Assembly (NCBI GenBank): GCA_963575745.1
Contig: CAUYUJ010015724.1
Location: 135,777-199,776, forward strand
Source: Prorocentrum cordatum
Lineage: Eukaryota > Sar > Dinophyceae > Prorocentrales > Prorocentraceae
Reading direction: 5' to 3'
DNA: 64,000 nt
The position numbers and the translations under genes are program-made. This document shows positions 53,357 through 63,115 of this stretch, one piece after another. A model generated the notes under the pieces. It was given only the letters and a program-made list of their open reading frames with translations, did no database searches and was not told the origin of the DNA. Each line of letters begins with the position of its first letter. Position 1 is the first letter of the stretch.

Positions 53357-56300
53357 GGGAAAGCGCCCTCCGACCGTGTAGTAGAGAATATGTTGCGCTT
53401 CGTGTGTTACCACCAGCCCATCCTGGTACGATGCTTAGGCCAGTTGCTTTGATCAGAAGAAACTCTTTCTCCCACTCCTCATGCATCCTTCTCCTCCCCT
53501 TCCTCCTTCTCCTCCTCCTCCTCCTCCTCCTCAGTGGAGGGGCATGCAGTGGAACAAGGTGGGAGCAGCCGTCAAGCCGAAGCTCGGGGTTGCCTCGGCC
53601 AGACCCAGGAGTCAACCATACATGCAATCGCGGACCTTGCGCTTTGGGAGCATTTGGGGAGCCTGTGTGGATCCTCTCGTGGCAATTTGGGGGGCTTTCG
53701 AAGCTCTCGTGGAGCGCTCTCCGGGGCATGTCGAGCCCTCTCAAGGCCCTCTTGGAGGATGTCTGTCTGAGCAGAGGGGGTCCTAAGGTGGAGCCTCCGC
53801 GTTGGAGCCCGACAGGTCGTATCTGGGAACCCTCTTGAGACTTCGGGGGGGACCGCTCTTGGAAGGCATCTGGGGCCGTCTTGTAACCAATATTGGCCCC
53901 TCTTGTGGCTCTCTTGAGCGATGTTGAAGCTATCCTGAAGCCGCAAAGGCCCATCGGAAGCGACACATCTGTAAGGCCAAGCATCTAAGGTGTTTGAAGG
54001 AGTTTGGCTCCTGGGACGGGAGGGGGCGTCCTTGGAGGCTCCGAGGCCCCCCCGAGCTGTTTTGGGGACCTCTTGGAGGCATGCCTGGGGGCAATGTGGA
54101 GCCATCTGAGACAATGTTAATTACGCAATCGCGGAGATCACACGCGCCGAAAGATGCCCGTGAAACCCAAACTACAGCTGACAATTATTGACGATAGATT
54201 TCGCTTACGCATGGGGAAGAATACGGGTTTGATATAGCCTTCGCGTCGGAGCCAGAACATTCGCATACTGGAGAGCTGTGAGGGCGCTCTTGGGGTTGTC
54301 TTGGAGCCTTTACGGGGCCCTCGTGGGGCCCTCTTGCGCTATCTTGGAGCCATCGACATGAGCCCATCGCGAACGAAAAGGCGAGAAAACGCAGACCAAT
54401 GAAGCAAATGTTTGTGAATGATTTTGGCCTCGCGGGGTATCGTTGGGACGCTCCGTGTCCAGTTGGAGCCGTATTGAAGGCATTTGGAAAGTAAATATGA
54501 TACAGTTTGGGTTATCTTGTGCCATCTCGGGCTATGTGCGGCCATCTTGGACATTTCTGAAAGATCCAATTAGTCGCCCCCCCCCACCCGTCCCGTCCCA
54601 AGGGAGCGGGAGGAGGGGTCGAGACCCAAACGGGATCGCCATAAGCTGTCTCGCTTATTCCCACCCGCCCTCCCCCACATAAGCAACACCTGAGACTCGG
54701 CATATGCCAAGTTTGCTATCGGATGGACAGCCAGTTGGAAATCAATACAGACGCCAGAGGCGCGACGCTCGAGAGGTGCGCCACGCGTGCCAAGTGCGCC
54801 ACGTGCATCGGGTGCCCTAGATTCCCATGCGTAACAGGACCGCCCGGACCCAGTTCGGGGAAACGTAAGGTTCGAGTTCGTTCGAATTCGGGTTAGCCGA
54901 CGCTTTTTGACGAGCCCGTCCTGGATGTTGACGGTCTACTTTGAGTGGGATGTTCACAGCAGGTCGCGTCAAAATTCAGAACGGGTCTCGTCATTTTCCT
55001 GACGGCCCCGTCAGGCCAACCCGAGTCACCCGAACCCGAGTCTCACGTCGCCCCGTTTAGTGCCTGGTTCGCAAGATGCGCCGTGCGCACCAAGTGCGAC
55101 ACGTGCGCAATCCGCGCCAGGTGCGCGACGCGCGCAGAGAGCGCCAGATGCGCCAATGCACGTGACAGCGCGCACCGAGCAATATGCCGACATCCCCACA
55201 CACTCTTTTCGAGACCCATGTAAAGTTGCGACGTGGTGGTCAGCATCGTGCATGGTGTGTGGAGTGTCCGCCAGAATACGTTTGGATTCTCTGTCAGGGT
55301 GCCTGGGCGAGCGCACAGCGGACAAATGTGCTCACACCCCGCCCTGCCAAAAGCAAATGTACCGTGCTTGCGGTTTGCCCGCTCACGGTCGAGAGTTTGC
55401 CGCCACGTGCATTCGGTAAGTTCTTTTGACCGGGATGGTGGGGCGGGGGCTCACGGTTCTTGGTGAGTTGCCAGTCCATCTTGGAGGTCATTTTGAGCTC
55501 CTCTAGTGGGCCATAGTGGAGCCATATCGGACCATCTTGGACACTCCAGTGGGTCGCGCTCCCATGTCCAGACCAAGGGGGAGGGAGGGGTAACGCGACG
55601 CCCGCGAGGTGCGCCGCGCGTGCCAGGGCACCCCCCTATCATTATGATGTTCCAACCTCTTTTAGTCATGATCAGCAGAAAGAATATCGAGCACCAAGAA
55701 AGCACCGAAATTGGAGGGTCTTCGCGTGTCGGGCCTGTGGAGGCGATACTCGTTCGACATTGTTTCGATAGTTTGCTGGGTGCTCGAAATTTTGTCCAGG
55801 AAGTGGCCCTTAAGTACGACGGGAGCTACGTAACCCTGTCACCAGCGTCAGTTCACAGTGCAAGAGAGATGACTGCGGGGCGCCCGCACACGAAGTCGAA
55901 GAGTTTGCTGCAGCGCGCACTCTGCACTGGCTGTTGACAGGGATGGTGGGCCTGCACGCGTGGGGCGATGTGATGCCACCCCCCTCGCCCCTCGTCAAAG
56001 AACAGTGAACACTGATCTTCGGGCGCCAGAAGGAAAACCCCCCAAAACAACAAAAAACAATGGAAACACCCCCCCTCGCCCCTCGTCAAAGAAGAACGAA
56101 AATCGAAGGCGGCCCAGACTTCGCCGCAAAGTTGATCTCCGGTATGTTTTTTTTTTCTGACGGGGATGGTAGGGGGATCGGCATTGGCCTGAGGGGTCAG
56201 GCGACAGTAGAGTGGGGGAGGGGACAGAGCAGTGATAACCCTTCCCCAAAGCGGAGGAAGGAGGTTGGAAGAGGAAGCGCCCAAGGCCGCCTCCGCCCAT

Positions 56301-56620
56301 AGGGCTGGTGGAATTGATCACAGACGCCCAACCATGGTACCTTGAACGCCCCCCTGACGCGCTCCAGGTCCTGGGGAACCCGGGGGCGATCCTGAGAGGG
56401 TGTTGGAGGATGTTGGAGGATGTTCGGGGACCGCTTTGCTCCCTTGGGGCTGTTTTGGGCCTCGCTTGGGAAGTCCGTCTAGATAGTACTGAGGGGCATC
56501 AGGCCACAGGTCATCCCAAGCCGCTGCTGGGCCGTCTGGAGGGCGTGCGACATCTTGCGGAAAGCATCCGGATCCATGAACAGTGGCAAATACACAGCGC
56601 ACAAAACGTCGCAAGTATTC

Positions 56621-56771
56621 CAAAAAAACCCAAGGATTGCAAAAAAAAACCCTGGATTGCAAAAAACACCCAGGATTGCAAAAAAAAACCTTTTTCGAGG
56701 GTTTTTTTGCAATCCTTCGTCCAGGGTTTTTTTTGCAATCCTTTTTGCAATCCTGGGTTTTTTTGCAATCC
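56621..56771. repeat. Inverted array of GGATTGC(A)n CCC units
   Basis: Three forward units of AAAAAAACCC.GGATTGC (56621-56679) are followed, after TTTTTCGAGG, by inverse units GGGTTTTTTTGCAATCC at 56699, 56724 and 56754 and a partial one at 56742. The whole can fold into a long stem. Confidence 0.85.
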
Positions 56772-56957
56772 TCCCTCGTCGCCACCGCTTTCTAACGACG
56801 GCGGCGACGACGGCGACGACGACCTGCCGTGGCAGGCCGAGAACGACTGGCTGTGGCAGCGGAGCTGCCAGCCCCGGCACGCAGCGTTGCGCGCGCTGGC
56901 GCCCTCGGAGCTCGACTCGGTGCTCGAGGCCCGCTCGGCAGTCGTTGTCGTCGCTCC

Positions 56958-57041
56958 TCGTCCTCCGCCTCCTCCTCCTCCTCCTCCTCCTCGTCCTCCT
57001 CCTCCTCGTCCTCCTCTTCCTCCTCCTCCTCCTCCTCCTCC

Positions 57042-57076
<35 letters not shown>

Positions 57077-57105
57077 CTCGTCCTCCTCCTCCTCCTCCTC
57101 CCTCT
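56958..57105 (+). repeat. (TCC)n/(CTCGTC)n tract
   Basis: TCC triplets with CGTC interruptions, about 145 bp. Poly-Pro, Ser and Leu frames here are shadows. Confidence 0.9.
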
Positions 57106-57772
57106 CCCGACTTTGCGTTGGTCGGACTTCAATCCACGCATCTATTGCAGCGTGAAGGCCCTCCCTCGACTCCCTCATCGTCATAGGCCTGCCGCTCGTT
57201 GAACCCCCAGCGACGCGCGCCCAGCGAGGACGAGTATAAGGACACGAGCCCTGCGACGGGATAACTACTTGTGTACACCACAGTACGCACTGGTTCAATC
57301 AAGACTCAGCATTGCGTAGTTGTTGTTCCCCTTGAAGTCGACGGATGATGAAAAAGCGTCCTTTCGTTGCCGCCATTCCTCGACGCTGTCCCTCCTCGTC
57401 GTGCTCTTCCCCCCTCACACCTGACTCGTGTGGCGCTGTCAAGCCCGTGCCTTTTCCGGAACACTTGTCATCGTTTCGCCCCTGCTGGAGTTCGTCAGGA
57501 CTATAGACTGAAAACGGCTGCGGAATGCCAACGCGGCGAGTGCATGAGTGACAGAACACATCGCACAGCAAACAGAAGCACATGCACGCAGCGATCGCCC
57601 CCACAGCACCCCTTTTTGGGGGGGATGACTGCTGCCTCTGCCGCTGGCTCTCCGGACGGAGACGGACAGCAGGGAGAGGGGGGGGCGGACGGATCGTGCC
57701 CGTCCTCCTCGTCGTCACCGTCGCCACCACCACGCCGCCCCTTCCCAGCTCCAGGCGGCTCCGAGGCAAGCC

Positions 57773-57942
57773 TTAGGTCGGGCCTGTCCCTCTACAGGAA
57801 GAGTATCCAAAAATAGTTTCAAACCCCAAAGTATAGTCAGGGGACTATTTGTATAACCATTTTTGAATATTTTTAGAACATGTTCGGGGTATTTTTAACG
57901 TTTCGTCCAAACTCGGCCTGTAGGGGGACAGGCCCGACTTAA
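57773..57942. mobile_element. MITE-like element, family B, with 8-bp flanking repeats
   Basis: The left end TTAGGTCGGGCCTGTCCCTC and the inverted right end TTAAGTCGGGCCTGTCCCCC pair, and both continue into TACAGG. GGCAAGCC flanks both sides (57765-57772 and 57943-57950). The A/T-rich interior has no ORF. 8-bp duplications are typical of hAT elements, but the flanking sequence is palindromic-looking, so the exact ends are not certain. Confidence 0.65.
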
Positions 57943-58073
57943 GGCAAGCCCCCGGGTGCCTCCAGGAGGTCCTCTGGAGCTCTCCCGCGAGCCCAGCGGC
58001 ACGCGGCCCCGGAGGCCCCCCCCCGCCCCGAAGGGGCGGGCCGAGGCGGTGGTGGCGCCCGCCCGAGGACGGC

Positions 58074-58604
58074 CGCACGGCGGCTCGGGAGCGCCTGGGG
58101 AGCGCCCCGGGAGGGCCCCGGGGCGCCCCCAGACGGCGCAGGTGCCTTCGGTCAGTATCGTTTGACCGATCCCCATCCCCATGCTCAGCCCCTTCGAGGC
58201 CCCCACCAAGTGGCACCCCCAGCGGGGGATGCACCCCTCGAGACCGCACGGCGGCTCGAGAGCGCCACGGGAGGGCCCCAAGATGCCCCCAGACGGCGCC
58301 GGGGCCACCGGTCAGTCGGGGGCGGCAAAGAGGGGGGTGATGACTAGGGGGGGGGGGGTATCATGGCGGGGGCCATGATATTGCCCCAGATTTCAGGGCG
58401 CCTCTTCTTATTTCATTACCTCCCTGGCCCCCCCCCCCAAAGGCCGCGCACATGCCGCCGGTCATGATTTGCACCCCCCCCATCTTGGACACCCCCCTCT
58501 TGGCCGCTCCCGAGTCAGTATCGTTTAACCGATCCCCATCCCCATGCCCATCCCCCTCGAGGCCCCCACCAAATGGCACCCCCAGTTGGGGATACACCCC
58601 TTGA
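58074..58604 (+). repeat. Two tandem units of about 171 bp, the second split by a MITE
   Basis: Unit A (58074-58244) starts CGCACGGCGGCTCG and contains CGGTCAGTATCGTTTGACCG. Unit B starts at 58245, is interrupted after GTCAG by the 58316-58513 element, then resumes GTCAGTATCGTTTAACCG to about 58604. Confidence 0.8.
58316..58513. mobile_element. MITE-like element, family A, copy 2, with 5-bp target duplication
   Basis: Same termini (TCGGGGGCGG/TCGGGAGCGG inverted) and body as at 19238. GTCAG flanks both sides (58311-58315, 58514-58518). Unit A of the surrounding tandem repeat holds the unoccupied site with one GTCAG at 58151-58155, which confirms the insertion. Confidence 0.9.
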
Positions 58605-58701
58605 GACCCGGAGGATGCGGCCCATATCCCCACCTAGGAGGGTAGATCGGCCAGTAGGGCCCAGCCCGCGCTGGTGGGAAAGGGGATCAGTTAAACGATA
58701 C
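58518..58701. repeat. Inverted repeat pair, 20-bp arms
   Basis: GTATCGTTTAACCGATCCCC (58518-58537) returns as GGGGATCAGTTAAACGATAC (58682-58701) with one mismatch. This may be another small inverted-repeat element. Confidence 0.55.
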
Positions 58702-59190
58702 TCAGTCAGCCTGGCCCCAACAGGCACACGTCGGGGGTTCGTCGAGGGGGGGGGTTCTCTCTGAATGTGGGGTCAGTGAACGAAGCCGGCTGGATGCTCA
58801 CACCTCCTCCCTCCAGGAACCGTTCCGAGCGATGTTCCTCCCAGTCCCACCTCTGCTCCCGCCCCACCTTCACGTCCCCCCGAACAAAGGGGGCCCCGAC
58901 ATGGCCGGAAGAGAGCCAAAACGTCGCCCTGAGAAAACACCAGGATGGATCTGGGCTTTCCAAACTTGATTGGCCTACCGAGCAGTAACCGCTGCGATTC
59001 GATCGATCTGGGTCGACCCCGATCATATTGGATCTGCAACCCTACCGATCCCGCTCATATTGCCGATCTGACATTTCCCGCTCCGGCTTGCCCGGGACCG
59101 ATTATTTGTCCGATTCCGTCAAATCGAATTCCCCACCAGACAGGTTGGGGTTGTTAGATTTCAAGAGCAGACCCCCCGGCCAACCCCACG

Positions 59191-59449
59191 CATACCGCGG
59201 CCGCCAGACCCCAAGTTGTCCCGAGAGTCCCCGATAGTCCCTGGGACTCCCGCCTCGCGCCATCGACAAACACGACTGCATACCGCGGCCGCCAGACCCC
59301 AAGTTGTCCCGAGAGTCCCCGATAGTCCCTGGGACTCCCGCCTCGCGCCCTCGACGAATACGACTGCATACCGCGACCGCCAGACCCCAAGTTATCCCGA
59401 GAGTCCCCGAGTCCTTGGGAGTCCCGCCTTGCGCCTTCGACAAACACGA
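59191..59449 (+). repeat. 88-bp tandem repeat, about 2.9 units
   Basis: Units begin CATACCGCGGCCGCCAGACC at 59191, 59279 and 59367. The third has a small deletion (CCCCGAGTCCTTGG). A part of that third-unit variant recurs at 60401-60440. Confidence 0.92.
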
Positions 59450-60400
59450 AACACACAGCAATACACAACATAGCATGACAGAAAAGAAAACATAGCAATA
59501 CCATGACAAGCACAGCGTAAGGCAACAACATGAAGCACATCATGGCAGAACATTGCAGAACATGACACGACATTACACACCATAACATAACATAACTGAG
59601 CATAGCATAACACTCATTGACGGAACATATCATATCATGGCATTGCGTTCAAAACATGTTATAACACACCAACGGAGCACAGCGACGCGCACGACATAAC
59701 ACAACATATCACAAGATAATATAGCATACCAAAGCACGATCATGGCATAACATGACGGAACATCATATGACAGTGTCATCGCAAAACAGATCATGGCATA
59801 CTATCACATACCATGTCCTATGATATCATGGCAGGCTAGCACAACATAGTAGGCATACCACGACAGAGCATGACAGAAGAATTCATAGCATGAGACAACA
59901 GGACACAACATAACATCACAGAACAAACATGACACACCATACCATAGCAAATCATGGCACACTACAGCATACTATAACAGCACAATACATATCATGGCAG
60001 AATATTGCAGATCAGAACATGGCATAACACACCTTGACATAACAGGACCGAACAGAACATGACACACCTTGATGGAATATATCAGATCACGACACAGCGT
60101 TCAGAACATGTCATAGCACGCCAGCAGAGCATAGCGACGAACACGACAGAACACAACACGTCACAATAGAAGATAACGTATGTAACAGAACGCGAACATG
60201 ACATAACATGAGCAGTGCCATTACAAACCAGACCATGGCATATGATTTCATGACAAAACAATGTATAGCATGAAAGAACAGAGCATCACATAACGTCACA
60301 TAACAAACCATAACATAACGTCACAGAATAGAGAACCACATAACGTCAGAGAACAAACCAAACCAGAGCACAAGATAACATCACATGACAAACCAAAGCC
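59450..60400 (+). repeat. A-rich degenerate array with higher-order period of about 450 bp
   Basis: ACATAAC/CATGACAGAA-like short units fill about 950 bp. A segment at about 59625-59730 (with GCGTTCAAAACATGTTATA) recurs at about 60074-60182 (GCGTTCAGAACATGTCATA), giving a longer period. No gene is supported; Cys/Met/Val-rich minus frames are shadows. Confidence 0.8.
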
Positions 60401-60779
60401 AGGCCAGACCCCCAGTTGTCCCGAGAATCCCCGAGTCCTTGCCGCCGCCCCGCTGCGGGCGGCCTCCTCGCCTGCGTCCCTCAGTCTAAGGATGGGAGGG
60501 GGCAAGAAGGAGGAGGGGAAGGAGGCATGGGGCAGGAGGAGGACAGGGGCCCAAGGTTTCGGTGGGGATCGCTCGAAGCGAATCATTTGCTGCTAGATTC
60601 CGATCCGGCTTCCTGTCGAGGAGAAACTTCCCTCCCTCCTCCGCCTTGCCTTCCCTCCCTTCAGTCGTCCGCCGTCGACGTCGTCGTCGTCTTCTCTCTG
60701 CCGCCGCCGTCGCCGACGCCCACGCCGTGGTCGCGGGCGGGCCCGGCGGCGTCGGGCGCCGAGAGACGCCCTGGAGCTT

Positions 60780-60945
60780 CAGGAGGAGAAGAAACACACA
60801 GACACAATTAATCTTCGGTTCCTGGGAAAATATGGGAAACATGGGCAGTGGGGGGGGAAGACAGAAACCCAGAAGATATGGGAACACATGGGGAATCTTT
60901 TGATTTGTGTGTATTTGTTTGTGTGTCCCAGGGCCCCTTCAGGAG
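60780..60945. mobile_element. Dispersed repeat of about 160 bp, copy 2
   Basis: Same body as at 52073-52235. CTTCAGGAG occurs on both sides, a possible 9-bp target duplication. No conserved ORF was found. Confidence 0.65.
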
Positions 60946-61077
60946 CTGTCGACCCCTGCGCTCTCATCTGTGTCGTTACTGTGTCTCCCCGGGCCCTGGG
61001 GCCCGCAAGCGGCCTCCCGAGGCACCTCCCGCCGCCGCCGGCAGGGCTTCTGAACCCTGGGGCGGGGGCGTCCCAGT

Positions 61078-61165
61078 CAGGAGGAAGAGGAGGAGGAGGA
61101 GGAGGAGGAGGAGGAGGAGGAGGAGGAGGAGGAGGGAGGAGGAGGAGAAAGGAGAAGGATAATTC
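61078..61165 (+). repeat. (GGA)n tract
   Basis: About 85 bp of GGA with one GGGAGG interruption. Confidence 0.9.
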
Positions 61166-61376
61166 AGAAGGAAGGAAAGATGAGGGAGGAGTACGGAAGC
61201 GGAGGGAAAGCGAACCACGAAATACGAACCATCCGCCAGGGGGGGCCCAGGGGGGGCCGGAGGGGGGGCCCAGGGTGGGCCAAGAGGGGGCCAGTGGCAC
61301 GCGCACCAAAGATCATACAATCGGCGATGGTACGGTAGGTTCGCGTCGTGTCGACCGGCGGCGACCCCGCCGCCGA

Positions 61377-61473
61377 CGTTCAACGTTGAACGCCGACGGC
61401 GGCCCAGAATCGGTCGATGTTGAACGATCGGACGTTGCGGTGACGGCCGATCGTTCAAGGTTGAACGATCCAG
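61377..61473. repeat. Cluster of GTTCAA/TTGAAC palindromes
   Basis: CGTTCAACGTTGAACG (61377-61392) is a perfect palindrome. TTGAACGATCGG and its inverse CCGATCGTTCAA follow between about 61419 and 61460, then GGTTGAACGATCC. Confidence 0.7.
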
Positions 61474-61900
61474 CGCGGTGTCAGGAACCAACGCCAGGGT
61501 CGACACGGCACGGACCTGCAGTACGATTTTTGGTGCGCGTACCACTGTCGCAGAGGGCGTCGGTTGGGCTTAGGGTCAAGTCAAAGGCGCACACGGCTTC
61601 GGCTTCTACAAAGCACCGTTTCCAGCACGATATTCACTCGCTCTGGCACGGGAGAAGTAGTTGGATGGGACATAAGTTCGACACGCAGTCGTAGTAGAAT
61701 TCGCCGCAGTCACAGAAAATGGCCCGCAGCACGGCAAATTGCAAAAAATGTAGCATATGTAGTCGCAATGGTGCCAGAAGCGTTTAGGGCGCCACTTACA
61801 GGGGGCGCCGTCACCAGGCTTCGCTCTGAAGGGACTGTTCTGGCTGGGCCCGAACCGACTGCTCTCGGAGTGTTGCACGACAGCGGCGACCTGCGCCGCA

Positions 61901-62545
61901 TCACTGGGTAGCGCGAAATTGGCCCATCCCTGTGAGGGCCTCGCCGACCGCTGATGAGAGAGTTGTTGGCGCTAGGGAAGAATTGCAGGGCCTGTCCGTA
62001 GTAGTGGCAGTAGCAGTAGTAGTGGTACTAGTTGCTGTACTTGCAGGAGCAGGTGTCTTGGTGATACTAGTCGCAGCTGCCGTAGTAGTAGCAACAGTAG
62101 TCGTAGTCTGAGTCGTAGTCTCAGTTCCATTCGTAGCCGTAGTCACAGGCGTTGCAGTATGAGCAGCAGCAGACGTAGATGTAGAAGCCGCAGTAGGCGT
62201 CGTCGTAGTTGCCGTAGTCGTAGCCGTAGTTTTAGTAGTAGTGGTGGTGGTGGTGGTAGTGATGGTGGCAGTAGCAGGGGCACGATGAGTACCCGCAGTC
62301 GTAGAAATTGTTGTTATGTCACGTGTACTAGTATTAGAGCTTGTTGCACGACGAGGACCAATGATAGCGAGAGGGGAGCACCTGTAGCGCAAGTAGAAGA
62401 AGGCGGGGACGTTAGTACCTACAGTAGAGGAGCGGCGGTCATGTTGCGGCCCTTGCAGTTTAACCGCCTCACCCGCCAACGTGCTTGATGTGTTCAGCCG
62501 TCTCATGGCTTCGCCGTTGGCATCGCGATGGCCCGATGGTAGCAA
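61901..62545 (-). CDS. Possible Thr-rich protein, or shadow of a trinucleotide repeat
   Basis: The open frame of 214 codons has an ordinary N-terminal third (for example NVPAFFYLRYRCSPLAIIGP), then about 110 residues of Thr with Ala, Ser and Pro, and an ordinary C-terminus (LSSAVGEALTGMGQFRATQ). The Thr part is encoded by degenerate ACN triplets seen as GTAGTAGTAGC on the plus strand (62000-62290). A mucin-like linker is one reading. An expanded microsatellite inside non-coding DNA is at least as likely. No signal peptide or membrane segment was seen, and the start codon is not supported. Confidence 0.25.
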   Translation of the reverse strand: MLPSGHRDANGEAMRRLNTSSTLAGEAVKLQGPQHDRRSSTVGTNVPAFFYLRYRCSPLAIIGPRRATSSNTSTRDITTISTTAGTHRAPATATITTTTTTTTTKTTATTTATTTTPTAASTSTSAAAHTATPVTTATNGTETTTQTTTTVATTTAAATSITKTPAPASTATSTTTTATATTTDRPCNSSLAPTTLSSAVGEALTGMGQFRATQ

Positions 62546-62958
62546 TGTTCTGTCCGCTCCCGCTGCCCATTGCCGACAACGTACATAGACGTAATGTTGT
62601 TTGCGCTCGTGCTGTTCGGCCGAGGCGTTTGCGTGTTATAGGAGCCGCCTCTTGTGGAGCCCTCCGTGCTTGATCCCGCCCTTTCCGTGCCGCCTTGGGC
62701 GCGTGCTTCTCGACTCGACCACGTGCCGCAATAGAACACAAGCCAAGCATCGGCAGAAGTCCATCCCCCACATGCGGTACTGTGGAGGGGCGGAACTGTT
62801 GTGAGCAGCATGATGCTCCGATCATGAGAACCGTTGCCAGTTTCGGCGGGCGTTGCTACGTATGTGCGTGTCTTACATCGAGAGAGGGTACTGTTCACTC
62901 CTTTAGACACTGTACCATGTGTCCTGGAATTGACATCGCATCCTCCCGACCGCATCCT

Positions 62959-63115
62959 TCGAGGGCGGCCCAAGTGGGGGGTGATGATAGGGGGGTGGTA
63001 TCATGGTGGGGACTGTGACAGATTCCCAGGTTTCGTTGCCCCCTCTTCTTTGTCCCGCCTCATCGGCGCACATGCCTCGGGCCATGGTTTGCGATGCTGC
63101 CTTCTCTGCTCGCGC
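62959..63115. mobile_element. Decayed copy of the family A MITE-like element
   Basis: TCGAGGGCGG, then GGGGGGTGATGAT, GGTATCATGG and CCATGGTTTGC follow the order of the 19238 and 58316 copies. The right inverted repeat is badly decayed and no target duplication is visible. Confidence 0.5.

Larger units (their letters stand above)
50887..56620. other. Gene-poor region with triplet tracts and degenerate repeats
   Basis: GGA lies at 51185-51230, TCC at 51330-51470, GGA at 51675-51830, and a G25 run at 52635-52659. Paired diverged repeats lie at 52830-52975 and 53212-53356. TTGG-type repeats occupy about 53630-53950 and 54280-54560, and GTGCGCCACGCG-type short repeats about 54775-54815 and 55075-55150. 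Two near-identical CCCCCTCGCCCCTCGTCAAA segments lie at 55980 and 56070. No gene is supported. Confidence 0.5.
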
